The notes under the pieces: model-generated
Database searches by the model: none
The model's input: only the letters and a program-made list of their open reading frames with translations
What the model was told of the DNA's origin: nothing
Shown here: positions 11,351 to 22,045 of the stretch, one piece after another
How the letters are laid out: every line of letters starts with the position of its first letter
Position numbering within the stretch: the first letter of the stretch is position 1
Program-made: the position numbers and the translations under genes
NCBI GenBank assembly: GCA_039583875.1
Contig: CM077149.1
Location: 25,185,194 to 25,249,193 of the forward strand
From: Platanthera guangdongensis
Lineage: Eukaryota; Streptophyta; Magnoliopsida; Asparagales; Orchidaceae
Length of the DNA: 64,000 bases
Reading direction: 5' to 3'

Positions 11351-13556
11351 GGATCTCGGTTCATTTTCAATTCCATGCTTAATCGGTGATTTACAAGTAA
11401 ATAAGGCTTTAGCAGATCTAGGAGCAAGTATAAATTTAATGCCTTATAAACTATATCTGAAACTAGGCCTAGGAGAACTTAGCCCAACAAGAATGAGTAT
11501 TCAATTAGCAGATCGATCGGTTAAGTATCCTAAAGGAATAGTAGAAGATGTATTAGTTAAGGTAGATAAATTTATATTTCCTGCTGATTTTGTTATTTTA
11601 GATATGGATGAAAATATCGAAGTACCACTCATATTAGGTCGTCCATTTCTAGCTACATCTAGAGCACTTATTGATGTTTTTGATGGTAAATTAGTATTGC
11701 GAGTAGGAGAAGATGAAGTCACTTTTCAAATTGGCAATACTATGAAACAATTCTTAGATAATGATGATTATTGCTATTTTTCTCATGGTATTGATGACTT
11801 TATGTCTTCTATAAATTCTAATTTTTATTATAAAGATGCTTTAGAAAATTGCATAACTAACAACTATCTAGAAGATGATAAAAATGATGACATTATTGAA
11901 TATTTATTTTTTCTAGAAAATTGTGTTGTTATGAATAGAACAACGGAATATAGTTTAATTACTGAAGGAGATCATGAAATTCTTAAGAATAATACTAAGG
12001 ATCCACCAATAGTAGAATTAAAAAAATTACCGGATCATCTTGAGTATGCATTCTTAGGAACAAATTCTTCGTACCCAGTTATCATATCTTTAAATCTTTC
12101 CAATATTGAAAAAGAAAAATTGATAACTGTATTGAAGAAATGTAGAGGTGCAATAGCGTGGCAACTATCTGATATAAAGGGTATTAATCCTAGTTTTTGC
12201 ACTCATAAAATTCTTTTGGAAGAAAACTGTAAGTCGTCTATTCAACCGCAACGTAGGCTAAATCCTAATATGAAAGAGGTAGTTAAGGCTGAGATTGTGA
12301 AGTTATTAGATGCTGGTATTATATATCCTATTTCGGATAGTTCATGGGTTAGTCCTGTCCAAGTAGTTCCTAAGAAGGGTGGCCTGACTGTGGTAGCAAA
12401 TGATAGAAATGAATTAATTCCAACGCGAACAGTAACAGGTTGGCGTGTCTGTATAGACTATAGGAAATTAAACGATGCCACTAGGAAAGACCATTTCCCT
12501 CTTCCTTTCATTGACCAGATATTAGAATGCTTATCAGGACACTCTTATTATTGTTTTCTAGATGGACTTTCTAGATACTTTCAAATTCCTATAGCACCAG
12601 AAGACCAAGAGAAAACAACATTTACTTGCCCATTTGGTACCTTTGCCTATAGACGTATGCCTTTCGGGTTATGTAATGCGCCCGCCACATTTCAAAGGTG
12701 CATGCTAGCCATCTTTAACGAGTATGTTGAAGATATCATGGAAGTGTTCATGGATGATTTTTCGGTTTTTGGCGACTCCTTTGAGTTATGTTTGAATAAT
12801 TTAGAGAAAGTTCTTAGGAAGTGTGAGGAGACGAACTTAGCGCTTAGTTTGGAGAAGTGCCATTTCATGGTACAAGAAGGGTTAGTACTTGGCCATAAAA
12901 TTTCAAGCCAAGGAATTCAAGTAGATAGAGCAAAAATAGAGACCATAGAAAAATTACCACCACCAACCTCCGTAAAGGCATTGAGAAGTTTCTTAGGACA
13001 CGCGGGATTTTACCGCCGTTTTATTAAAGACTTCTCTAAAATAGCTAAACCACTTACAAGGCTTTTAGAAAAAGACACACCTTTTATTTTTGAACAAGAG
13101 TGTCTACATGCCTTTGAGTTCTTAAAAGAAAAATTAATTAATTCTCCTATTATGATCGCACCTGATTTTAGTCAACCATTTGAGATCATGTGTGACGGTA
13201 GTAGTTTTGCGGTAGGGGCTGTTTTAGGACAACGCCGAAACAAACATTTTCACCCAATATATTATGCTAGTAAAACACTTAATAATGCACATGAGAATTA
13301 TACAACTACTGAAAAAGAACTCCTAGCAGTGGTATTCGCCTTTGATAAATTTAGACCATATTTAACATTGTCCAAAGTGGTAGTTTATACGGATCACTCT
13401 GCACTTAGATATTTGCTAGCCAAAGCGGAAGCAAAGCCTTGTTTAATCTGATGGGTTCTCCTTGTACAAGAATTTGATCTAGAAATTAGGGATAAACGAG
13501 GAGCGGAAAACTTAACGGCAGATCATCTTTCACGTTTAGAAAACCCACTACGATCA
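11304..13556 (+). pseudogene. Athila protease, reverse transcriptase and RNase H
   Basis: Overlaps the end of gag in a different frame, the shift lying near 11340. Protease: ALADLGASINLMPY with active-site DLGAS, and LILGRPFLATSRALIDV. RT: GWRVCIDYRKLNDATRKDHF, MPFGLCNAPATFQRCM, and the catalytic FMDDFSVFG typical of Athila. RNase H: MCDGSSFAVGAVLGQRR, TTEKELLAVVFA, YTDHSALRYLL. The 715-codon frame ends in a single TGA at 13449-13451, and the same frame continues into integrase. Only this stop interrupts pol before the integrase C-terminus. Confidence 0.92.
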
Positions 13557-14919
13557 ATGTTAGATGAATCTGAAATTTCTGATACATTTCCTGAGGAATC
13601 ATTATCTGCCATATCTACCAATATACATCTAGATTATCCATGGTTTGCAGATTATGCAAACTATCTTGTAGCTAAGGTCCTTCCAAAAGACTTTTCATAT
13701 CAGCAGAAAAAGAAATTTTTCTCTGACTTGAAATATTACTTTTGGGAGGACCCTTTTCTTTTTCGGATATGTGCAGATTTTGTTATAAGAAGGTGTGTAT
13801 CAGCGGAGGAAGGTTGGAAGATTTTGGAGCAGTGTCATTCAGGTCCTGCTGGTGGTCACTATGGAGCGAATCGCTCCGCTAAAAAGGTTCTTGATTCCTG
13901 TTTTTATTGGCCCCTTCTATTCAGGGATGCCCAAAGGTATGTGCTTTCATGTGATTCTTGCCAAAAAGCAGGTAATATTTCTAAATTACATGAAATGCCT
14001 CAAAAATTTATCCTTGAATGTGAAGTATTCGATGTGTGGGGTATAGATTTTATGGGACCATTCCCAGTTTCTTTTGGGAATAAATATATTTTGGTAGATG
14101 TAGATTATGTATCAAGGTGGGTTGAAGCGCAAGCTTTTCCTACTAATGATAGTAGGTTTGTAATTAGATTTTTGAAATCCTTATTCGCACGATTTGGCAC
14201 ACCACGTGCACTTATTAGCGATAGGGGTTCACACTTTTGTAATCTACAACTAGACAAGGTTTTAGAAAAATATGGAGTTACACATAGGATAGCCACTCCG
14301 TATCATCCTCAAACTAGTGGGCAAGTTGAAGTTTCCAATAGAGAGCTTAAGAGAATCTTAGAAAAATCTATAGAAGGGAATAGGAAGCAGTGGTCTAGGA
14401 AACTTAACGACTGTTTATGGGCTTATAGGACTGCCTACAAAACACCTATAGGGACCACCCCATTTAGTCTACGGTAAATCTTGCCACTTACCTATAGAAT
14501 TAGAACACAAATCGTATTGGGCAATACGCTCCTTAAATTTTGACACTAGTTCTATAGGAGAGAAGCGTAAACTTCAACTTAACGAATTAGATGAGTGGAG
14601 AACTATGGCCTATGAGAACTCCCGGATTTATAAGGAGAAAACCAAACTATTTCATGACCGTCACCTTCGCAAACCCAAGGTATTCCAAAAAGGTGACCAA
14701 GTACTCCTTTATAACTCCAGATTACGTTTATTCCCAGGGAAGTTAAGGTCTAAGTGGTCCGGACCCTTCAATATTAAAGAAGTCTTTCCCTACGGTACCG
14801 TCGAGTTAACTCACCCTGAGAAGGGAGATTTTAAGGTTAATGGCCACCGACTTAAGCCTTATTATGGTGAAATCCCTATGGACTTCGCTCGTCTAGAGAC
14901 TTGCCTCCGTCTAGATTAG
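13557..14919 (+). pseudogene. Athila integrase
   Basis: Same frame as RT-RNase H, with linker and H2C2 zinc domain ([29 protein letters not shown]). The core has GIDFMGPFP (D), [11 protein letters not shown] (D) and [13 protein letters not shown] (E), so the DDE triad is intact. A small indel near 14471 changes frame. The C-terminal part resumes at about 14500-14919 (FHDRHLRKPKVFQKGDQVLLYNSRLRLFPGKLRSKW), the plant GPY/F-like region. It ends with a stop at 14917-14919. Confidence 0.9.
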
Positions 14920-15085
14920 TTTCATATTAACTATAGTAGGTGTTTTTAAGTATTCTTGTTTTAGTATAAATCTATTTAGTTGCAATGAAAAATTAAAGAA
15001 AAAAAAGTTTAATGAAAAGAAATTTCCATCAAATTTTAATGAGAGAAAAAAAAAAATTTTGTAAAAAGTTTTTCAAAAGGGGAGT

Positions 15086-15590
15086 GGCACACGGCTCACC
15101 ACACGGCCGTGTGGCTAGCCGTGTACATGACACAGGCTCAGGCCTAGCCGTTTGGATTAATTCCGGAAAAAGGCCAATTTCATCCCGAGCACAACACGGG
15201 TTCGCACCAACCTGTGTTCATAGCCGTGTCTATCGCTCGACGATTGTCGAGACCGATGTGTCGAGACACCGGACACGGGCGTGTCGGATAACACACGGCC
15301 GTGTTACCTGCCTACCCGTGTTTGTGTACCGTGCCATCTGCGACACGGGGCAACACTCGGCCGTGTTGTCGCCCGTGTTCACCTGACGCGGTGTCCCCAG
15401 CCCGTTTGACCACACTGACCGAGGCAACCCCGTGTTCCACGAGGCCTCGGATCCCCTAACCCGGGTGCACACCCGGCCGTGTGCGCACCCTTGTTCAATT
15501 TTTTAACACGGATCGACGCACCCCGTGTTCCACGAGGCTGCTGATTCCCTAACACAGGTTCACACATGCACATGTGCGAACCCGTGTGCA
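15086..15590 (+). repeat. Internal copy of the Athila ACACGG/CCGTGT cluster
   Basis: Half-sites ACACGG and CCGTGT recur through 500 bp between integrase and the extra ORF, including CACACGGCCGTGTGG near 15097-15111. The arrangement mirrors the U3 of the LTR but is not a simple copy of it: the words between the motifs differ. Confidence 0.85.
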
Positions 15591-15595
15591 ACCCC

Positions 15596-15604
15596 TTTAA
15601 ATAG
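15596..15604 (+). promoter_or_regulatory. Candidate internal promoter for the Athila extra ORF
   Basis: TTTAAATAG lies just behind the internal word cluster and 131 bp ahead of the ATG at 15735, followed by a pyrimidine-rich leader (CCTTGCTCATTCCAACC). In the LTR the same word cluster precedes TATAAAT. A separate promoter for the extra ORF is inference. Confidence 0.45.
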
Positions 15605-15734
15605 GGCCGTGTGGAATTTTTTTTCCTTGCTCATTCCAACCTTCTCCCTCACAATTCTCCCCGTGGCCTGATCCTCAAGGCGCCATCTTTTCCAATTCTC
15701 GTCCCCCTTCACTCGTATTCTCCCCTTCTACATT

Positions 15735-16988
15735 ATGTCTTCCGGAAGAAGTGGAGGTCGCCGTCGCCGACCGGAATTACAAGTCTCAACGGAGAGGCAG
15801 GATGCCGCTGCTCCGCTAATTTTCACTGATGCATCACACACCGCCCGCTTCAACCGCTTGCAATCAAAAAAATTTCAAGATTTACGTATAATTGATTGGA
15901 GCATGCTTGAGGAGATAAACTTAGCTGGAGATGTCAGGGGGTTAATTTCTGTAACGGGGTGGGATCAATTTTTTGCCATAGAGGAGTTAGGCTTTAGGGA
16001 ACTCACTTTAGAGTTCCTATCTTCGTTTTATTCCAGCTTTCGGCCTAACTTCATCGATGCGCCGCACGCCCCCGAGGGGATAGTTTCATTTCGAGTGGGT
16101 GGCACATTTTATACACTCACCATGCTCCAGTTCACCCAATATTTAGGGGTGTATGAGGAGTCGTTCCTTTTTAGTGCTGCCTACCCCGAGCTACACTTCG
16201 AACTCCCCAACCGCGATATGGCCGGTGGTATCTGGCGCCAGATTTATTTTGACACTGGCGCCTACGAGGCCAAGAGATCTAAGGCATCTAAATTGATTTA
16301 TCCCGCCCTCCATTACATCCACAATCTCCTCAGCCACACGTTGAGCGGCCGGGGCGAAAGCTCCGGAGTTGTCAGTAGGCAGGACCTGTTATACCTCTAC
16401 AGTATGAATTCATGATATCCTCTACATCTCGGTTATCTTCTAGCCCAGTTCATTCTTCATCAGGCTGAGACCCCTCGTATAGGGTCTATTTGTGTAGCAC
16501 CCTACATTACTCACCTCGTGAAGAATATGGGCATCTTTTTAGCCCTCCCCCAGATGACAGTGGTCGCAAAGACCGTGCCTATCACGATGGCTAGTCTTCG
16601 CGCCCTCCACCTCGTCACCGCCCGTCAGGGCCGGGGAGGGGTCACATATTCTATTGCTCGACGTGGACCGCATATACAGGATGACAATGATGATGAGATA
16701 GATCCTGACCTCGACGTGCCATTGGTGCCTCCACCCCATTCCACCTACGCTCATGGCGAGTCGTCTACTGCCCCTCCTCCACCTCATTCACGATACTCGC
16801 GCGAGTTTCGACAGTTTTTCGACACCGAGCTATCGCCACGCCTACAGGACATTAAGGAGTCGCAGAAGCGGACCGAGGACCTCCTCATACAGATCAGAGA
16901 CCACCTTGGGCTCGCCCCTCGCCAGCCGCCAGCTCCAGCCCCGCCTTCCTTCCCAGATGATTCGACAGACCACCAGGCTTACTTCTGA
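15735..16988 (+). pseudogene. Athila extra ORF behind pol (ATHILA ORF-1 type)
   Basis: 418-codon frame starting MSSGRSGGRRRRPELQ, with one in-frame TGA at 16413-16415. It resembles the plant 'Arabidopsis retrotransposon ORF-1' family (PF03078): FNRLQSKKFQDLRIIDW, VGGTFYTLTMLQFTQYLGVYE, HYIHNLLSHTLSGRGESSGVV, LLYLYSMN and, beyond the stop, YPLHLGYLLAQFILHQAETPRIG. The C-terminal part is Pro-rich and acidic. No signal peptide or membrane segment is evident, so a true envelope function is not supported. This ORF is sometimes called env-like from its position only. Confidence 0.82.
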
Positions 16989-18620
16989 TATGTATAGTTG
17001 TAGTGATATCTTTATGTATCGTATCTTGTATTTTTTTATATATATATATCAGTGTATTCAGTTCTGTCAGCTATTATATGTCAGTGCATTCCATTACAGC
17101 TCCTGTTTCGTTACTGTGCTCTTCTACTTATTATGATAGCAGTTTTTTTTCTTATATCATCATGAAATTACTCTATGTCCACTTTTTACATTGTACTGAG
17201 GACATTGCAAATCTTAAGTCTGGGGGTATAATGGTTATTCATGTGGTTACAATTGATTCTAATCTGCTTATCATAATACTCAAGTTTGTTATACCCCCCG
17301 TACAAATTTTTGTTTGATCTTTTAAGCTCTCATTATTCTTTCATTTGGGATTATAAATATTTAATTTAACTTAGCACACTGATTAAAATGAATTGATGTA
17401 GACTCATAGAGTATTCAACTTTGTTGATTTCGTAATTAAGCATAGAAATTTTTTTAGCTTAATTTTCTCTATATAATTTAATTTTTAAGATTACTCTTCT
17501 ATATTTGTAACTATCCAACACTCTATTTTAGAAAATATTGTTATCTATAATAAAGTGAGTCGATGAGTGTAACATTTTTATAATTTGGTATTAGGGCTTT
17601 AAAAAAAAAATTACTCCCTATTGATGTCTAGGACTCACCCTCTAGCATTCCTCAAAACATTACATAGGTTAATTAGTAAGGGCGGAAATGACTTAGGCCT
17701 CCTATTGGATAGCTTGAGCCTTGTTATCCCAACACCTTTAACATGATACCCTTGCACACCCAATTTGAACCTAATCCCCATCCTTTTGATGCTCTACTAT
17801 TAATATTCACCAAGGTCAAATCCCTACCTATTAGCACACCTATCATTGATGCCTGCTTGGAATGATTTGTTCATTGTGATATGTGGCCTGAGTGCGTGTA
17901 TCCTTGCACCCACTTGGAATGATCCCTACTTTGAACCCAAAAAAAGACATAGTGATATGTGGCCTGAGTGCGTGTATACTTGCACCCACTTGGAATGATC
18001 CCTACTATGGTCCCTTGGTTAAAATATATATATATATATATATAAATAGAGTGCCCTTCAAAATGTGAGAAATATACAAATTGCAAAGCCTGGGGGTGTT
18101 TACATAAAATTGAAATATGTTAAGGTATCTTCCAACATAAGGCTCAATTAAGATTTAGGTGTGAAAAATTCATCGAACTTATCCTTCATTACCTCACCTT
18201 TAATCTTCTATCCTAAGCCAAAAAGGCTACACCAAAATTCAAGTCCTAAGGATCCAACCTTACTAATTCTAAATTGTGCTGTGATGAGGGTGTAAAAGGG
18301 GTAAGCTCATGATTATCAGTAAAAGTACTTATAAGTTTTGAAACACTAATATGTATCTTATAAAGATTGTTATTTTCTCCTCATATTTGTTAAAGATGAC
18401 TATACTTTTATTTCTAAAAGCGAGTGAGAGATAGTTAAAATGATATATTAGAGGAATTTTAAGATAAATCTATATTTAGAAAAGTCTGCTAAATTATTTC
18501 CTATGCGATTACATCATCAAAGTTCTCTTAAATTCATAGCAACCAGTGTGCGGAGGCAAAATTATTTAATGGTAACCCAGGTGTTTGAATTAGTTTGCTT
18601 AGGGACAAGTAAACATCTAA
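16989..18620 (+). other. Athila 3' non-coding region
   Basis: About 1.6 kb of AT-rich DNA without a gene. It holds two imperfect copies of a 76-bp segment (from 17878 and 17954, both GATATGTGGCCTGAGTGCG...) and a TA microsatellite near 18025-18044. It also has two sequences resembling the real polypurine tract: AAGTCTGGGGGTATAA at 17216 and AAGCCTGGGGGTGTTT at 18086. Long 3' untranslated regions of this kind are usual in Athila elements. Confidence 0.7.
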
Positions 18621-18633
18621 GTCTGGGGGTATT
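18621..18633 (+). other. Athila polypurine tract
   Basis: GTCTGGGGGTATT directly abuts the TG of the 3' LTR. It primes plus-strand DNA synthesis. Confidence 0.85.
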
Positions 18634-20252
18634 TGATGAGTACGATTATGATAGGCTTTTTACTATCATAATTGTAATCATGTCTACTATTTCCTACCTT
18701 TTTTGTGTTGATTTCATGATAAGAGTAAAGAATTTGTCGTATCATAGATAGTAGAGCGTATTTAGAAGTCTTTAGCAGTTCTTGTAATAAACCATTTACT
18801 GAGTCTATCATTTTTTCTATTGCAGGTAATGTCAACCAATGGACCTAAAAGTCTTGGAGCAAACAGAGGAGTTCACGGAGTCTACATGGCTGATGACAGG
18901 ACGAAAATTTGGTGCACACGGCCAGACACACGGCCGTGTGCCTACCCGTGTCCTATGCACCTGGAGCTGAAGAATTTGGGAGCAGACGATGGAACCTCAC
19001 ACGGGTATGGCACACGCCCGTGTGCATACCCGTGTCATCTTTGCACACGACTGCCGACCAACCCGTGTCTAAGGAACACGGCCTAACACACGGCCGTGTC
19101 CATACCCGTGTCATCTGACACGGCCCACGACCAGACACGCCTTCTCGTGGGGAACCGCCCAGGAACCGCCTAGGAACCGTCCACAGGGCCTGCCACACGG
19201 CCGTGTGCGACCCCGTGTCCGACCTGTTTGCAAGGGAACTATAAATTTCCGGTAAAAAATTTGTTTAGAACTTTTGGATCATTTCTGGATTGAAGAACTG
19301 CTGGAGGCTGAAGGGGAGCATCCAAGACAAGGAGGATTGAAGGGTATTTCTATGTATTTTTATTTAATCATTAACCCCTTTGAATCCTTTCTTTCTCTTG
19401 ATGATCCATCTTCAAATTTCATTTTAATTTGCATGAACTTCTCTTTGACATTCTAGTAATCATGTATCACCTTGTTTATGTTACATTTGTAGTATTTTAT
19501 TTGTGTTTATGCTTGCAAACAAAGAGTTTAATCCTCCTTAAGAATTATTTATTTGTTTTACAAAATTTGCAATTGGCTAGATTGAGAAATTGGTTCTTTG
19601 CAATGATTTTGGTATGTTCATATTGTGATGATAATTCCCTTTGTAATTCAAACTCTATGATCGAGAGATATTTTGTTTGGAAAATTAGAACACGAATAAA
19701 AGGATTCATGTTAATTTAAAGATAAAATTCATGAATTTATGTAGTAATAAAGGTATTTTGCTTAATGCGAACTTGAGTGTTGTGAATTGTTCGAGAGAAA
19801 ATTTACTATCTTAGGTTTAGATTTGGAATTGCTCGAGAGAGAATTTTGATGAAAAATTAACCTTTATATTGCACAAATTTAACAGTATTTTCATGTCATG
19901 ATCGCTTAGAATTGAACTAATAAATGAAATTGTTCATGTAATTGGTTAAAAGCTTCATGTTTTTATCATTTTTACTTCTCCAATAATGAATCATCCAAAT
20001 GGTCATAGTTAGGGTAATGTAGTTTAAATATCACTTTTGTTTAGAGGTATGATAATAAAGGGAGGGTGAGTACGAATAGTTGAAACGACCCTGTGGAATA
20101 CGACACGAGATGTAGATTTATCATATATTACGATTGATAGGTGCGCTTGCCTGAATGCTAATTCAATCTAGTTTAAGTCCATCTACATAATTGTATTAGA
20201 ATGTAGAATGAAATCACATTGAGTTATTACTTGTTAGCAAGAAAAATCATCA
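18634..20252 (+). repeat. Athila 3' LTR
   Basis: Starts TGATGAGTACG and ends AATCATCA, followed by the target duplication CGAAC. It differs from the 5' LTR at scattered positions, for example at 18978-18987 and in the bases after the TATA box. Confidence 0.95.
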
Positions 20253-20257
20253 CGAAC
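20253..20257. repeat. Athila target site duplication, right
   Basis: CGAAC, identical to 7856-7860. A further copy at 23666-23670 follows the duplicated LTR. Confidence 0.95.
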
Positions 20258-20731
20258 CTTGATCAGCGAGCCGCCGAAGTAGGTGACCCCATCCGGCGTT
20301 GCCTTTTAGGAGAAGGGTTTCCTGAACACTGTCAGGTTGAACTCGATCCTCTCCCGCCGGAGGTAGCTCACGAACGCCACCATCATGGCGATGGCGTTGG
20401 AGTTTAACTGCGCGGGTATTGCGCCATAGTACTTCAGAATTTGCTAAATCTCCGTCCAAAGAGGGAGGCGCAACCACACCTCAAAATGAGAGATGGGGAA
20501 GGCGAGCTCATCCTCGTAAAAGGTGTTGATGGACTCCCCCTGCCTCGGCCTGCGCGCCTCAAAGCCCGGCGGAACGTATTCTGTCTCGAACTCCGCAAAC
20601 TCCTCCTCGCTGGTATGCCCCTCTAATAAGCAGTAGTCGGTGAAGTGTTGGGCACACTTGCTATGGCCATCAGCGTCGGGGTTGGTCTTACCCATGCTCG
20701 CGAGGGAAGGCGGGGCGCGAGTAGAAAACAA
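20253..20731 (-). pseudogene. Tat antisense gene B, 5' part (copy 1)
   Basis: First exon of the antisense gene whose rest is at 6139-7860. The ATG is at 20731 or, more likely, 12 codons in (MGKTNPDADGHSKC at 20695). It reads ELAFPISHFEVWLRLPLW, an in-frame TAG, QILKYYGAIPAQLNSNAIAMMVAFVSYLRRERIEF in two pieces, FNLTVFRKPFS, an in-frame TAA, then YFGGSLIKV up to the Athila insertion. The pattern of pole-ward hydrophobics, LKYYGxxPAQLNxN and a C-terminal FRKPF resembles PF04195, the plant 'putative gypsy-type transposon' domain. Exact function is unknown. Confidence 0.72.
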
Positions 20732-20797
20732 ATAGCACAGGAAGACAGAGAAAGAGTAAGTAGTAAAAGCAGCAGTACGGGATTGTTGGGGTGGGGG

Positions 20798-20807
20798 CTA
20801 TTTATAG
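20798..20807 (-). promoter_or_regulatory. TATA box of antisense gene B (copy 1)
   Basis: CTATAAATAG on the minus strand, 67 bp before the first ATG and 103 bp before MGKTN. It is conserved in the duplicate at 24211-24220. Nothing on the plus strand needs it. Confidence 0.7.
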
Positions 20808-20926
20808 AAAAAGTAATCAGGTCAAACTGTCCAATCAGCCCAGCTCGCCAACCCCAGCTCGCCAACCCCCAGCTCGCCGAATTCCAGCGCGTCGCAATCA
20901 AGGCTAAGTCAAATGAGAAGCAATAT

Positions 20927-20932
20927 TTTATT
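20927..20932 (-). terminator. Poly(A) signal of antisense gene A (copy 1)
   Basis: AATAAA on the minus strand, 136 nt behind the stop of gene A and about 120 bp ahead of the TATA box of gene B. It is repeated at 24340-24345. Confidence 0.55.
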
Positions 20933-21067
20933 TGAATACCGCATATCTAAAAAATGTCTTGAGATAAATTATTACAACAAAATGGCGCAGGAATAAATAA
21001 GCGAGGCGCGCGGGCAGGGAGGAAATAAAGGGGCGAGTACCGGTCGGCTCGGGAAGGGAGCTGCCTT

Positions 21068-21849
21068 TCATCTACCCCGACCTCGCATCCCCCATCCCCC
21101 AGATTGCCGCACACGGAGCAGCTCGCGGATCCTCCACGAATTCGCCTGCGCCACAGAAAGGCCCTCATCAATCTCATCCAGGATCCGGGAAGGAGACAAC
21201 AACACGCGAGTCGGGCCACCCCGCACTTCGTCGGCAAGCCGAGCATAGACCTGCTGTAGCGCCTCGTTGTCTTCCCTCACCTCGCACAGCTCGAACACCA
21301 ATTTCTTGACGAGCTTGACTTCCCTCCGGGTCAGCTCGCCTGGCTCTACTTACGGGCCCAAATAAAAGTCCAACGAGTTTGGGGAAGGAAGGGGCGAGTA
21401 GTGGACCTCCCGCGAAGTCTCCTCGGCACCAGATCGGCTGGGAGGAGCTGTGGAGACAAGTGTCAGCAAAGTGAGGTATGCCGAGAGGGAACTTGACAGG
21501 GATCCAAGGAAAACTTTACCTGACGAACTCTGTAACTCCAAGAAGATGCGGGGAGGGACAAATCGTAGGTACTTCCCGCGCCCCGGGCCGCGCGTTCCTG
21601 GGGAGAGAAGCTTAAATCTCGGGACTGGGATGGCCTCCACACCCACCCCCGTGGTTGCAACAGCTAGCTGGGGAGAAGAGGCGGGCATTGGCGAGTTCGG
21701 CTTCTGCGAGCTAACTGGCAGGATACCAAAGAGAAAATTCGGGTCCCCGGGACGGTTATCTGTTGTCATAAACCGCGAGTCTGCGAGAGTGGTCTCGCCT
21801 CGCGTTGTGGGCTCTCGTGGCGTGGCAGCCCCCACGTCATCAAGTTGAC
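21068..21849 (-). pseudogene. Tat antisense gene A, truncated copy 1
   Basis: Same C-terminal two thirds as the gene at 24481-25530, cut at the duplication breakpoint at 21849 so that it has no promoter or start. It includes the 72-nt intron equivalent (about 21448-21519) and the frameshift near the GTAAGTA sequence at about 21345. Confidence 0.75.
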
Positions 21850-21868
21850 GTGTGCGATTACAGTGGAG
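21850..21868. other. 19-bp filler at the duplication junction
   Basis: The bases between the two copies belong to neither at this place. The string holds GCGATTACA, which also occurs about 50 bp into the Athila 3' segment (18505 and its duplicate near 21917). Filler copied from nearby DNA is typical of error-prone end joining in plants. Confidence 0.7.
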
Positions 21869-22045
21869 TTTTAAGATAAATCTATATTTAGAAAAGTCTG
21901 CTAAATTATTTCCTATGCGATTACATCATCAAAGTTCTCTTAAATTCATAGCAACCAGTGTGCGGAGGCAAAATTATTTAATGGTAACCCAGGTGTTTGA
22001 ATTAGTTTGCTTAGGGACAAGTAAACATCTAAGTCTGGGGGTATT

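Larger units (their letters stand above)
7861..20252 (+). mobile_element. Athila-type Ty3/gypsy LTR retrotransposon, 12.4 kb
   Basis: Complete element bounded by two LTRs (1622 and 1619 bp, starting TGATGAG and ending ATCATCA) and a perfect 5-bp duplication CGAAC. Internal order: tRNA-Asp primer site, gag, protease-RT-RNase H, integrase, a promoter-like repeat cluster, an extra ORF of the ATHILA ORF-1 type, about 1.6 kb of non-coding DNA and a polypurine tract. It sits inside the coding region of Tat antisense gene B. Gag, pol and the extra ORF carry only a few stops and small shifts, so insertion is fairly recent, but the element is not autonomous now. LTR divergence looks like about 1 percent by eye. 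Confidence 0.95.
18457..21849. repeat. 3.4 kb tandem duplication, copy 1
   Basis: Covers the last 177 bp of the Athila interior, the 3' LTR and 1.6 kb of adjoining Tat antisense-gene DNA. It is repeated at 21869-25262 with an offset of 3412-3413 bp. In the 1.6 kb beyond the LTR I counted about 20 differences by eye, roughly 1 percent. Confidence 0.93.

Noticed and set aside
15735..16988. Athila extra ORF as a true envelope gene
   Set aside because: No signal peptide, no membrane anchor and similarity to the ATHILA ORF-1 family; env-like by position only.
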